Part shown: piece by piece, positions 38,326 through 47,435 of the stretch
Position numbering within the stretch: position 1 is the first letter of the stretch
Layout of the letters: every line of letters begins with the position of its first letter
Origin: CAWAHD01 sp963781785
GTDB lineage: Bacteria > Planctomycetota > Planctomycetia > Isosphaerales > Isosphaeraceae
NCBI GenBank assembly: GCA_963781785.1
Contig: CAWAHD010000005.1
Span: 2,418,001 to 2,482,000 of the forward strand
DNA length: 64,000 nt
Direction: 5' to 3'
Notes under the pieces: model-generated
The model's input: only the letters and a program-made list of their open reading frames with translations
Told to the model about the DNA's origin: nothing
Database searches by the model: none
Made by a program: the position numbers and the translations under genes

Positions 38326-39825
38326 ATGACCGTATTCGACGCAAACGATCGGCAGTCCGTCAAGCTGCCGCGCGTCCTGGGGCCGGTGGCGGCGTTCTGC
38401 GTGGTGGTCGGCTCGGTGATCGGCTCCGGAATCTTCCTGGTGCCGGCGACGATCGCCCGCGAGGTTCCGTTCTTGAGCGGCATCATCGCCGTGTGGGTGA
38501 TCGGCGGACTCTTCAGCGCGGCCGGGGCGCTCACGCTCGCCGAGCTGGGAGTGCGAATCCCCAAGGCGGGGGGCCTTTATGTGTTTCTGCTTACCGCGTA
38601 TGGCCCGCTCGTGGCGTTCCTCTTCGGCTGGGTCGAATTCCTGGTCGTCCGCTCCGGCTCGGTGGCAACCCTCGCCGCGGCGTTCGCCCGCTATTTCTCG
38701 CAACGATGCGTACCCCCTGACTGGATTCCCGGCGAATACTGGCAGGCCGGTGCCGCCACGCTTGCCATTGCCGTAGTCACGGCGATCAATTGTATCGGCA
38801 CCCGATTGGGTGGAAGCCTCCAGGTCGTCGGCACCGTCCTCAAAGTCGGCGGACTGGCTGTTTTGATGGCGCTGCCCTTTTTGCCGCTTCCCTTCGTGCA
38901 AGTGGGAGGGACCGTCGCCAACATGACCCCGGTCTGGCCGAGTACCGGAGCCAGCGCGATCTTCGCCGGGATGATGACCGCGCTGGTCAGTGTGCTCTGG
39001 GCATACGACGGCTGGACGAATGTGACGCCGCTCGCCGAGGAGATTCGCGACCCCGGTCGCAACATCCCACGTTCCCTCCTCTGGGGAATCGTCGTCTTGA
39101 TCGCCGTCTACCTGGGAATGACGCTGGCATATCACTACGTCTTGCCGATGAATGAAATCAAATCCGCCAGCCGCGAGCCGGGCAAGGTCGAGAGCGCCGT
39201 CGCGGCCGTCTACTGCAAGCAGCTTCTGGGAGACTGGGGAGTCGTGGGTATCTCGCTCCTGGTCATGTGCTCGACGTTCATCTCGATCAATGCGAATTCC
39301 TTGACCGGCCCGCGTGCCTATTTCGCGATGGCGCACGACGGGCTGTTTCCCGCCGGCCTCTGCCGCGTGCACCGAAGATTTCAGACTCCGGCCAATGCCG
39401 TGCTCGCCCAGGGAGTCTGGGCGATCGCCTTGACCTTGATCGGCACGGTCCTGGTCGTCGTGCCGCCGCCCGAACATCTTCCCGCGTGGCTCATCGGTGC
39501 CTGGACGAAGCTCAACGAAACACCGCTCTACGACGTGCTCTACACCTACGTGATTTTCGGCGCCAACATTTTTTACATGCTGGCCATCGCCAGCATCTTC
39601 GTGCTGCGGCGGCGGCAGCCCGACGTATCACTTCCGTACCGCACGCTGGGCTACCCGTTCACACCGCTCCTCTACGTGGCGGGGGCAGTCATCTTCCTGG
39701 GGAGCATGCTCGTTGACCACAAGAGCCGCGTGCAGTCCCTCGCCGGGCTGGGAATCATCGCGGTGGGTCTGCCGGCTTACTGGTATTTCCGGAGAGGCTT
39801 CTCCGCCTCACGTGTAGCGAGCTAG
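38326..39825 (+). CDS. APC-family amino acid permease
   Basis: 499 residues, about twelve membrane segments. The first half carries the family motif GSVIGSGIFLVPATIARE and AELGVRIPKAGGLYVFL; later VLWAYDGWTNVTPLAEEIRD and SANSLTGPRAYFAMAHDGLF-like NANSLTGPRAYFAMAHDG, both characteristic of the LAT/APC branch. Likely an inner-membrane importer or exchanger for neutral or basic amino acids; exact substrate unknown. Intact frame; its stop overlaps the convergent DUF4276 gene by four bases. Confidence 0.88.
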   Translation: MTVFDANDRQSVKLPRVLGPVAAFCVVVGSVIGSGIFLVPATIAREVPFLSGIIAVWVIGGLFSAAGALTLAELGVRIPKAGGLYVFLLTAYGPLVAFLFGWVEFLVVRSGSVATLAAAFARYFSQRCVPPDWIPGEYWQAGAATLAIAVVTAINCIGTRLGGSLQVVGTVLKVGGLAVLMALPFLPLPFVQVGGTVANMTPVWPSTGASAIFAGMMTALVSVLWAYDGWTNVTPLAEEIRDPGRNIPRSLLWGIVVLIAVYLGMTLAYHYVLPMNEIKSASREPGKVESAVAAVYCKQLLGDWGVVGISLLVMCSTFISINANSLTGPRAYFAMAHDGLFPAGLCRVHRRFQTPANAVLAQGVWAIALTLIGTVLVVVPPPEHLPAWLIGAWTKLNETPLYDVLYTYVIFGANIFYMLAIASIFVLRRRQPDVSLPYRTLGYPFTPLLYVAGAVIFLGSMLVDHKSRVQSLAGLGIIAVGLPAYWYFRRGFSASRVAS

Positions 39826-40427
39826 CCAGCCGCACAAACCAAGATTCTATCCACGAATGCCTTCAGCTCCGGGCATGCGCTGATTGCCAGCGAAAGGTCC
39901 TCGTCCATCAGTATTCGACCGGCGTCGCGCGCCTTCACATAGCCCTGAGCCTTCGAGCCTGTGCGAAAAACTTCTGCTAACCAATAAGCAGGCGACTTGC
40001 CGTGGTCCACCGCCTCTGGAGACGGACCCGGAGCTTTACGGTTGCTTCCTGTTAGCTTCTTGATTTTGTCCCAGTACGGCAGCAGCCACGCCTCGAAGTC
40101 GTGGAGCGCCACATGAGGGTGGAACCGCTCCTCCGCACCAACCCATTGCCGCATCTTGTGCTTTGCGGCGACCGCCGTCGGAAACTCAGGCGGCATCGAG
40201 CCCGTGTAGACGTCGGTCAGAGCAATGACGGCGCCGGCTGGACGCTTCCGGTCGTTCAGGAGATTCTCGACGACCCGTTTCAATCTGTCACCAGTAGGGA
40301 TACGACCGTGGTAAGGCATGAAGTCTAACTTCGGCATCTTGCCGGGAAGTCGTTTCTCCAGATACGACAGCAGGTAGGGCTTGAAGGCTATTTCGGTTGT
40401 TCCTTCGACGAGGATCGCGATTCTCAT
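39822..40427 (-). CDS. DUF4276 (TOPRIM-like) protein, partner of the upstream AAA ATPase
   Basis: ATG 40427 overlaps the stop of the ATPase gene (ATGA). 201 residues. The N-terminus MRIAILVEGTTEIAFKPYLL matches the glutamate motif of TOPRIM-fold DUF4276; IALTDVYTGSMPPEF gives the following acidic region and HVALHDFEAWLLPYWDKI the typical HxFEAWL block. TOPRIM proteins often act as metal-dependent nucleases or toxic effectors. The ATPase-TOPRIM coupling resembles PARIS (AriA/AriB) and OLD-type defence systems. That role is inference. Confidence 0.75.
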   Translation of the reverse strand: MRIAILVEGTTEIAFKPYLLSYLEKRLPGKMPKLDFMPYHGRIPTGDRLKRVVENLLNDRKRPAGAVIALTDVYTGSMPPEFPTAVAAKHKMRQWVGAEERFHPHVALHDFEAWLLPYWDKIKKLTGSNRKAPGPSPEAVDHGKSPAYWLAEVFRTGSKAQGYVKARDAGRILMDEDLSLAISACPELKAFVDRILVCAAG

Positions 40428-41593
40428 GACCGCGCACCCATGCGGCCCATCTGCCATACTTCATCCAGCGAGTATTCCTCGAGCCACTTTTCCAGATCAA
40501 GCTCATCGGCCCATGTCGCTTCAGCCGCACCCTCCTGGCTCACATCGATCGTCACCACTTCCGACGGCTTAAGAAATCGGATCAGCCGGTCGGCGTGGGT
40601 GGCTACGATCAACTGGGTGCGCTGGGAGGCTTCTCGCAAGAGTTCGGCAAGAAGCGCCAGCAGCTCGGGATGCAAGCTGACCTCCGGCTCGTCGATCATC
40701 GTGACAGCCGTCAAGCCTGGACTTTGCAGTAGCGTCGCCAGCCACAAGAATCGTAACGTGCCCTCAGAAAGCTGGTGCATGTAAAAAGGGCTCTTGCTCG
40801 TCTTGTCCTTCCAGGTCATCGCCAACGTGCCAGCCGCCACGGGCGGAAAATTGAGACGCTCGAAGCCGGGGAACCCCGCTCGCAAGGTCGCTTCTATCGC
40901 CTCAAAGCGATCGTGATCGGTTTCTCGCAACGCGTATAAGCACGAGACGAGGTCTTCGCCATCGTGACCCGGCAACGGTGCGTCTCGCATCTGTTGTGGC
41001 AGACGGATCGGTGCGCGACGACTCACGTCAAGAACGTGATAATGAGTCGAGGAGGCCAGACGTTTGCGGAAGTCTTCTGGCTCTTGAAACATCTTGGGAA
41101 CCTGTGAAAGCGCAGACTCCGCCTGGTTGTAATCCCAATTCGGTCGAACAAGCCCTTTCCTCGTGTTGTTCTGCTCGAAGTATCGTACGTCACCATGATG
41201 CGCCTCAATGTGCTTGAACGGTTGCGGCTTGTCTCGCTTCTGGGTCAACATTTCGTCTGATATCTCGTACGCCACCCCCACCGGGGTCATGGAAAGGTGG
41301 TATTCGATGGGTTTGTATCCAGGAACGCCCATCATCAGATCAAACGTCACGAACCTTGCCTTATCGCGGTTCGCCGTCAATAGGTTCGTCAGGTTTGCGT
41401 CAATCCCACCGAGATCGCTCATATTCTCCCTGAGCTTGCCGGATGCGGACGCCGCCAGCAGTGAAAACAATTCCAGGACAGACGTCTTCCCACACCCGTT
41501 GGCACCGATAATCACGTTGAGCGGCTTGAGCTTCAGATCGACGTCGTACAGACGTCGGAAGCCATGAATGTGAATGTTCTCGAAAGTAATCAT
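40424..41593 (-). CDS. AAA_21 / ABC-type ATPase (SMC-like), candidate defence sensor
   Basis: 389 residues from ATG 41593, with a GGGGA ribosome-binding site; GTG 41608 is an alternative. Walker A GANGCGKT (residues 30-37), followed by a long insert (FEQNNTRKGLVRPNW and so on), the ABC-like signature MHQLSEGTLRFLWLATLL, Walker B TAVTMIDEPEVSLHPELLAL and switch His QLIVATHADRLIRFL. This is the RecF/SbcC-like AAA_21 arrangement. It is translationally coupled to the DUF4276 gene. No membrane segment or signal peptide. Confidence 0.85.
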   Translation of the reverse strand: MITFENIHIHGFRRLYDVDLKLKPLNVIIGANGCGKTSVLELFSLLAASASGKLRENMSDLGGIDANLTNLLTANRDKARFVTFDLMMGVPGYKPIEYHLSMTPVGVAYEISDEMLTQKRDKPQPFKHIEAHHGDVRYFEQNNTRKGLVRPNWDYNQAESALSQVPKMFQEPEDFRKRLASSTHYHVLDVSRRAPIRLPQQMRDAPLPGHDGEDLVSCLYALRETDHDRFEAIEATLRAGFPGFERLNFPPVAAGTLAMTWKDKTSKSPFYMHQLSEGTLRFLWLATLLQSPGLTAVTMIDEPEVSLHPELLALLAELLREASQRTQLIVATHADRLIRFLKPSEVVTIDVSQEGAAEATWADELDLEKWLEEYSLDEVWQMGRMGARS

Positions 41594-41854
41594 TTCGATT
41601 CCCCGCACTCGTCATTGTTTCTGGAATCTGGTACAGGTCGCTCATTAGTCACCCTGCTACAGCGAATTATAGCGTAGATCTGATCAGGTCGTCCTTCTCG
41701 CCGGATCGGGTCAAATCCTGGTCATTCTTGGTGACCATCAGAATACCCGATGCACATTTCGTCGGTCGTCGGGGAAGTTCGTGGGGATCACGCAACAGCG
41801 GTGGATGTCTTCACTCTAGCCTGAGAATGGCGATTGCCCTGTCGCCGCCGCTCG

Positions 41855-43243
41855 TCATAGCCCCTGGTCGCGCCGCCTCATCAAGTAGAGCACCCGTCCA
41901 CTCGCCGAGACGGGCTCAACGACCAGGCTCGTGAAGTGTTCGCTGAACGCTCTCTCAAAATGCTGGCGATCGTACGGATGGTGGACTCCGCGCCGCTGAG
42001 CCCTTAACAGCTCGGCTTGCGGGTCGGTCTCCGGCACGAATTCGATCAAGAGCCACGGCGCAAGCCGCTCAAAGAACGCGGCCACGTTTTCGAGCGGCTG
42101 GTTTCCCTTGAGCGCGAGATGATGAACGAGCGCCAGCGCCATCACCAGGTCGGGACGGCCTCGATCAAAGATCGAAGCACGCTCTTCGTTCAACCAGCCC
42201 GACGATGGCGTGGGGTTGAAAACATCGAGCAATAGCGGCAGCAGCTTCGTCTCGCCCTGCTCTTTCATCTCGAGGTAGTTCTGCTCGACGCACGCCGGAT
42301 CCGAATCAAACGAGACCGTGAACGTACCCGATTGGCAGGCGAGGCGACTGAAATAGCCGGTATTGGAGCCCAGATCCCAGACCCGCTTCGCACCGGACTG
42401 GATGAGAAGCTCGGTGACCTTGCGAGCTTTTTGCCGGAATTCCTCGGGAGCGTAAGAATGCTCGTCGTAGTACGAGGCCCATCCCTCGCGACGTCCTCGC
42501 GATGGCAGCCTTCGAATGGTCGTCGCCAGGCTGTCGATCAGGCCAAGCATGGCGCGCCTGGTGAGCCGCCCGCTCTTCACAGGCAAAGCTTGGCCGCCGT
42601 GCTTCCGCTGAAAAGTGGAATGAAGGTGCAAATGAAGCGCCAGGCCGAGGCGAGTCCGCGATCGCCAGGGTAGGAGCCGACCCGCCAGGTCGAGCGGGAT
42701 GCCATCGAGGTTCGTCCGGCAAAGCTGGCCCAGACGAACGTCGCACAGGCTCATGAGTGCCAGCGGTGCGAGGAAGTGTTCGCAGAATTGACGATACGCG
42801 GCCCAGGGCTCGCCTTCGCGATAGACCTCGAATGACAGTGTATCGATCCAAACCGGACGACCGGCATGAAACTGCACGTTGTAGGCGCTCGAGTCCTTGA
42901 GCGAGAGCCCGCGCGAGATCGCGCGGCGCTGGATTTCCAGCGCCGTCAGGGCGGCGTCGCGAAACTGACTGAAGCTCCATTCGGACGGATACGAGATGAA
43001 CTCGATCCGCTCCGGGCGTATCACCTTGTAGGCGCGTGACGGATCGAAGGCATCCACGCGCAATTCTTCGTGCTTGACGAGGAGTTTCGCCTCGACCAGG
43101 TCGTCATAAAGCCCCGACGCCAGGAGCAGGTCAAAATGTTCGCGATAAATCTGGTTGACCTGCCGCCGGAGCTCACCCTCATGGCAATAAACGAATCCGG
43201 CGGGATCGCGAAATGACACACCCGACAGAGAATGGGAATTCAT
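41855..43243 (-). CDS. Class I SAM-dependent methyltransferase, NoeA-like
   Basis: 462 residues. An N-terminal domain (to about 260) carries ISRGLSLKDSSAYNVQFHAG and RPVWIDTLSFEVYREGEPW, a block I recall from NoeA-like methyltransferases. The SAM-binding Rossmann fold follows: AKRVWDLGSNTGYFSRLAC (about 296-314), then VSFDSDPACVEQNYLEMK, RPDLVMALALVHHLALKGNQ. A substrate on the cell surface or a secreted glycolipid is likely from the two envelope genes upstream, but nothing shows it. It overlaps the small membrane gene by four bases. Confidence 0.8.
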   Translation of the reverse strand: MNSHSLSGVSFRDPAGFVYCHEGELRRQVNQIYREHFDLLLASGLYDDLVEAKLLVKHEELRVDAFDPSRAYKVIRPERIEFISYPSEWSFSQFRDAALTALEIQRRAISRGLSLKDSSAYNVQFHAGRPVWIDTLSFEVYREGEPWAAYRQFCEHFLAPLALMSLCDVRLGQLCRTNLDGIPLDLAGRLLPWRSRTRLGLALHLHLHSTFQRKHGGQALPVKSGRLTRRAMLGLIDSLATTIRRLPSRGRREGWASYYDEHSYAPEEFRQKARKVTELLIQSGAKRVWDLGSNTGYFSRLACQSGTFTVSFDSDPACVEQNYLEMKEQGETKLLPLLLDVFNPTPSSGWLNEERASIFDRGRPDLVMALALVHHLALKGNQPLENVAAFFERLAPWLLIEFVPETDPQAELLRAQRRGVHHPYDRQHFERAFSEHFTSLVVEPVSASGRVLYLMRRRDQGL

Positions 43244-43434
43244 GCCCCTTTATTCTTGAGCAAGACTCCATCTCGGATCTGTCGAAACCACGATTTCACG
43301 AAGAACATGCTGCTGAGCATTCCCGCCAGCAGCACCTGCAGGACCATACTTCCGGTCCCCGGATCGAGATAACCCCAAACCCAAGGCATGGTGCCCAGAA
43401 ACATGACCAGAGAGCCCGCGTCGTCAAGCATCAT
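43240..43434 (-). CDS. Very small membrane protein (YLDPGTGS type)
   Basis: 64 residues; translation may start at an internal Met (MFLGTMPWVWG). The core YLDPGTGSMVLQVLLAGMLS is a strongly patterned segment that I recall in short proteins beside polysaccharide, methyltransferase and sulfatase-like genes. It has one or two membrane helices, then a basic end (KSWFRQIRDGVLLKNKG). It is ATGA-coupled to the methyltransferase. Function unknown. Confidence 0.65.
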   Translation of the reverse strand: MMLDDAGSLVMFLGTMPWVWGYLDPGTGSMVLQVLLAGMLSSMFFVKSWFRQIRDGVLLKNKGA

Positions 43435-43557
43435 GATTTATGCTCACCCATCAATCGGGATCGGAGACCCAAGAGCGCGCCCTTCACTAAATATCTAGGC
43501 GACATCTGTGTTCGGGCTGTCCCAACCTTATTTTGCTGCGTCTCAAGGATTGTAGCG

Positions 43558-45234
43558 TTAAGGAATGTGAAGGGCGCGAGGGGCAACGGCGTCGGTGACG
43601 TCGACGAAATGGTATGGCTGGTCCCAGGTCGAGAAGAAGCTGCGGTCGGGCAACAGCTCGAGCTTGGCAGCGAAAAAGGTATTGAAGACCACACGGAACG
43701 AGTTGACCGGGCTGATCCCGTCGTGGAGGGCGTCGTATTTTCGACGGGGGAAGTAGTAGGCGTTGAGTATGCTCATGCGTTCTTTCAAATCCGAGTGATC
43801 GAGGCTGTACTTGTCGAGGTTGAGCTCCGAGCCGTGGTCCGACTGCAGAATGATGATCGGCGGCTCGGGGGATCTGGCCAGGACGAGCGCGATCGCCTGC
43901 TCGATTCGCCCGGTGATAAATGCAGACTGGCCCCGATATCCAAGGCTGAAGTCCGCCGGGTCGCGAAAGCGACCGCCGACTCGGTCCCCCCCCGCGTCGG
44001 TGTATTTGCGGAACCGCCTGGATACGTCCTCGCCGTGCTCGCCGAAAACAAACGGCGGATGCGGGCAGATCACGTGAGCGAGCGTGAAGGTGGGAGCCGG
44101 GTTCTGCGTGATCTCGGCAAGCTGATCGAGCAAAAACAAAGTCCGTTGCCGCAAGCGCATCGCGGGGTCCAAGTGCTCTGCGCTCGGCCACAGGACACGA
44201 AGCGGAGTCGCGTCGATCACCATTCTCTCGAACCCGCTCGCGTAAGAATGCGGCGAGAGATAAAGGTCGGCGGACGGGTGCTCCGTCGGGTCGAAGCCCG
44301 TGGCGAACGTGACGAACTTGTAGCCGAGCGGACGCAGGCTTGCCATCACGTTGCTGTCGCCGATCAGATCGCTCAGCTCGGTCTGGTCCGGCCCCAGCCC
44401 TTTGACCAGGTCGTCGAGATACACCGCGTTCAAGGCCGCCGACAAGGCCAGCGGCGTCTGGCCGTAGTTGGCAATGCTCTGGCGCGAGATAAAAAACCCC
44501 TTCTGTTCCAGCCGTTTAAGGAAGGGTGAATTGTCATAGCCGAAATACGACTTCATGACGTCGGTGCGGGCGTAGCCGTCAAGGATGATGTAGTAAATGT
44601 CCGGCAGAGCCGCGCCCCCCGGTGGTACCACGAGCGGAAAAGCCCTCGGCTGCCGCCGCGGACGCCCGGCCGTGCCGGCCTTCACCGAGACCACCCCACA
44701 CGCCGAGATCACGATCAGCAAAACCGAGAGAATGTTGAGAAAGGCCGTCGGCTTCTCTGCGGTTCGAACCTTGACCACGATGATGTACGCCAGCCCAAGA
44801 AGCACCAGCACCTCGGGCACCAGCACCGCCGCCGGATTGAGCCTGACATCGGTCTTGACCCAGTTCCAGCTCAGTTGCGACAGGATGCTCTCGAGAGCGA
44901 TAAGGGTCGCGTCAAACCCGAAGAAGGCCGCGACCGTCGCTGATGTGACGAGCGCCGACTTCCGCCAATCCTTGAGAAACAGGTTCAAGACGACCCAGAA
45001 TGCCGCCGTTCCCAGCAGAGCGACCGCTCCCACGCGCGCCGGACCCGCCGCACGCACCTCGCGGGCGTTCTGGGCAAAGAGCGCCAGGATCGGGTACACG
45101 CTCAGCAGAAGGGGATGGAAGGCCCAGCGGCCGATCCCCCGCCGAGGGGCATTCGGCAAGGCGAAGTCCCGATCGCGGGCCGTCAATCCGGAGGTCAGGC
45201 TGCTGACGTGGCCAGCAAGGATCTGCATGATCAA
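43558..45234 (-). CDS. Sulfatase-fold membrane protein (alkaline-phosphatase superfamily)
   Basis: 558 residues. Five or so membrane segments at the N-terminus (about 35-185), then a periplasmic sulfatase-fold domain: PDIYYIILDGYARTDVMKS (metal-site Asp and the position of the nucleophile Thr), LNAVYLDDLVKG, HVICPHPPFVFGEHG and LQSDHGSELNL (the DHG metal site). The same architecture occurs in lipoteichoic-acid and phosphoethanolamine transferase-like enzymes. Likely transfers or removes a phospho- or sulfo-group on an envelope polymer. It leads an operon with the small membrane protein and methyltransferase. Confidence 0.8.
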   Translation of the reverse strand: MIMQILAGHVSSLTSGLTARDRDFALPNAPRRGIGRWAFHPLLLSVYPILALFAQNAREVRAAGPARVGAVALLGTAAFWVVLNLFLKDWRKSALVTSATVAAFFGFDATLIALESILSQLSWNWVKTDVRLNPAAVLVPEVLVLLGLAYIIVVKVRTAEKPTAFLNILSVLLIVISACGVVSVKAGTAGRPRRQPRAFPLVVPPGGAALPDIYYIILDGYARTDVMKSYFGYDNSPFLKRLEQKGFFISRQSIANYGQTPLALSAALNAVYLDDLVKGLGPDQTELSDLIGDSNVMASLRPLGYKFVTFATGFDPTEHPSADLYLSPHSYASGFERMVIDATPLRVLWPSAEHLDPAMRLRQRTLFLLDQLAEITQNPAPTFTLAHVICPHPPFVFGEHGEDVSRRFRKYTDAGGDRVGGRFRDPADFSLGYRGQSAFITGRIEQAIALVLARSPEPPIIILQSDHGSELNLDKYSLDHSDLKERMSILNAYYFPRRKYDALHDGISPVNSFRVVFNTFFAAKLELLPDRSFFSTWDQPYHFVDVTDAVAPRALHIP

Positions 45235-45412
45235 GCTTCAGGGTGGGCACAGGCGCGGTCAAACGATCAAAAAGCGCCCGTTTTGGACCAGAGCGCTCCC
45301 GCCGAATCGAAGGCCGGCGGCGTCGCTCACCTTATCTATTGCGTTTTTGAGGTGACCACCGCCCCTCGATGCGCACAAAAAGCAGCGTTCGACGCGTCGA
45401 ATCCCGCTTTTC

Positions 45413-46261
45413 TTATGGAATCTTTACAGTGAGGTCCGGGAACAAGGATCTGAGCCGCGAGGTATCGAGCGACACGTCCTCGGGCCGCTCTTCGGCGAGC
45501 GCCGCGTCAGCCCGGCGGTTGCCGAGAACGAGCTGCGGGCTGATTCCCCGTGCGAGTGCGGCTCGCTGCATCAGCTCGAACCGGCTGACGCGCTCCGGGC
45601 CGCCGACGTGGATCAATCCCGCGTGATCCGACTCGGCCAGCCGGATCAGGAGACAGGCGGCGGAGTCGTAGTCAAGCGGCGTCCGGTATTCGTCCACGAA
45701 AAACGCCTGCGGGACCCCTGCCTCGAGCGCGGCGAGCGCACGGCCGAAGAATCCCGACTGTCCCGATGGGGTCGGCCCATAGAGCAAGCTGAGCCGGGCG
45801 ACCAGGCCCCGAGGGACCTGGAGCACCAGGAGTTCCGCCGCAAGCTTGGTTCGGCCGTACTCGAGAATCGGCTCGGCCGGGTCGTCTTCGCGGTTCCATG
45901 AGCGGGTGCCCGCGAAGACCAGATCCGTCGACGTGAACACCAGCCGGCGATCGTTTCGTGCGGCCCAATCGGCCAGGACGCGGGTTCCCAGCACGTTGAC
46001 CGCCCACGCCCGAATAGGCTCTCGCCGCGCGGCCAGGGCGCTGCTCACGGCGGCGGCATGGATCACGACATCCGCATCGGCCAGGGCGAGCGCCTCGGAG
46101 ACCGCGCAGGCATCGGTCAATTCGACCGGCTTCAGCTCGAATGGCCCCTGGGCACCTCTCTTTTTGCCGCTCCAGGCCGTCACGTGATGAGGGCCGCCGG
46201 CCAGACGCGAAAGCACGCTTGAGCCAAGCTGGCCGCTGGCTCCCGTCACGACAATCCGCAT
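45413..46261 (-). CDS. NAD(P)-dependent sugar-nucleotide reductase (RmlD/dTDP-4-dehydrorhamnose reductase family)
   Basis: 282 residues from the Met of MRIVVTGASGQLGSSVLSRL, the classical GxxGxxG NAD(P)-binding start. The catalytic region has VFTSTDLVFAG and the YGRTKLAAE (Tyr/Lys pair). The rest resembles RmlD: LYGPTPSGQSGFFGRAL, VDEYRTPLDYDSAA, GLIHVGGPERVSRFELMQ. It probably reduces a 4-keto sugar nucleotide, but the full rhamnose set (rmlABC) is not in the window. Divergent from the ParB-like gene. Confidence 0.8.
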   Translation of the reverse strand: MRIVVTGASGQLGSSVLSRLAGGPHHVTAWSGKKRGAQGPFELKPVELTDACAVSEALALADADVVIHAAAVSSALAARREPIRAWAVNVLGTRVLADWAARNDRRLVFTSTDLVFAGTRSWNREDDPAEPILEYGRTKLAAELLVLQVPRGLVARLSLLYGPTPSGQSGFFGRALAALEAGVPQAFFVDEYRTPLDYDSAACLLIRLAESDHAGLIHVGGPERVSRFELMQRAALARGISPQLVLGNRRADAALAEERPEDVSLDTSRLRSLFPDLTVKIP

Positions 46262-46410
46262 GATCCTCAACTCCCGCAATCGGTGCCGATGTTCCCGCCA
46301 AATTGTCGCAAGCCGACATTATTCTCTGCCGATCTTAGGCCGACAGAGTCGGACTGGAAACACCTCACGCACTCGCGCGCTTCCGCGCTGACAACAAAGG
46401 AACCATCATC

Positions 46411-47322
46411 ATGAAGATCCGTGACATCCCGCTTGACGACCTCGTCCTGGACCCCAACCTCAATCTCCGTGACCGACTCGATGATTTCACGGTCGAGCGG
46501 TACGCAGACTCCTGGGACCGGCTGCCGCCGATCACCGTCTACAACATCGAGGGCCGCTTGACGGTGGCCGACGGATTCCACCGTCACGCAGCGGCCGTCA
46601 TGCTGGGCAAACGAGCGATCAAAGCAGAAGTGCGCGAAGGATCGTTCACCGACGCCCTCGATTTTGTCGCCAGTGTCAACCTCTTTCACGGTCTCCCCTT
46701 GACACGGGCCGAACGCCGCAGGGCTGTCGAGATCAAGCTCAAGCTGCATCACGACTGGTCCGACCGGCGCATGGCCGAGGAGCTCGCCGTCAGCCGTGAG
46801 CTGGTGGCCAAGATCCGCCGCCAGTTGATCGAGTCGCACAAGATTCCCAACCTGCCGGGCCGCGTCGGAGCCGACGGCAAGCTTTATACCTCCGCCGGTG
46901 TGCCCAAGGAAGCCCCGGAGCGGCTCCCCAAAGAGCAGCCGCCCGACCAGGAGGAAGGGGCAGGCGAGCGCGGACGCCGAGGTATGGCCACCGCGGCGAC
47001 CCCTTGGGTCGAAACCAAGGAGCAGCCTCCCTCGATCGGCAAGCCGCCGACCCGCACCGGCGACAAGGGCGCAGCGATCTTCTATCAGGAGGGCGGACCT
47101 GACCCCAAGGCCATCGCCGCGGCACTCTCCGCTGACGTTGGCTCCTCGACCATCGACGAGATGCTCGAGTTCATGTCCAAGCAGATCATGCAAATCGTCT
47201 CGTGGACGAACGTCGAGGGCTTCCTGGATGCCTACAAGAATGCAACGCCCAACGCTCGAGGATTGTTCCACACGGCCGCCATCAAACTGGCCGCACGCGC
47301 CGACCAGCTCCGCCGAGGCTGA
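46411..47322 (+). CDS. Orphan ParB/sulfiredoxin-fold protein with HTH
   Basis: 303 residues. Residues 1-90 are a ParB N-terminal-type fold: MKIRDIPLDDLVLDPNLNLR, then ITVYNIEGRLTVADGFHRHA (the GxHR-type box) and VASVNLFHGLPLTRAERRRA. A helix-turn-helix follows (WSDRRMAEELAVSRELVAKI, RRQLIES). The C-terminal half has a charged linker and the compact stretch MSKQIMQIVSWTNVEGFLDA. No parA or replication origin is near, so it may be a ParB-like transcription factor rather than a partition protein. An AAAGGAA ribosome-binding site lies about 10 bases before ATG. Confidence 0.8.
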   Translation: MKIRDIPLDDLVLDPNLNLRDRLDDFTVERYADSWDRLPPITVYNIEGRLTVADGFHRHAAAVMLGKRAIKAEVREGSFTDALDFVASVNLFHGLPLTRAERRRAVEIKLKLHHDWSDRRMAEELAVSRELVAKIRRQLIESHKIPNLPGRVGADGKLYTSAGVPKEAPERLPKEQPPDQEEGAGERGRRGMATAATPWVETKEQPPSIGKPPTRTGDKGAAIFYQEGGPDPKAIAAALSADVGSSTIDEMLEFMSKQIMQIVSWTNVEGFLDAYKNATPNARGLFHTAAIKLAARADQLRRG

Positions 47323-47435
47323 TGGGCCGCGGGAATCCGCGCCGCGGGTGATGGCGTCGCTGGACGCCGCACTACCGGCGCTCGCGCTCATCCTCCAGGG
47401 CGGCCTCGCTCCCGCTGCCGAAGGCTCCCCGGCCG

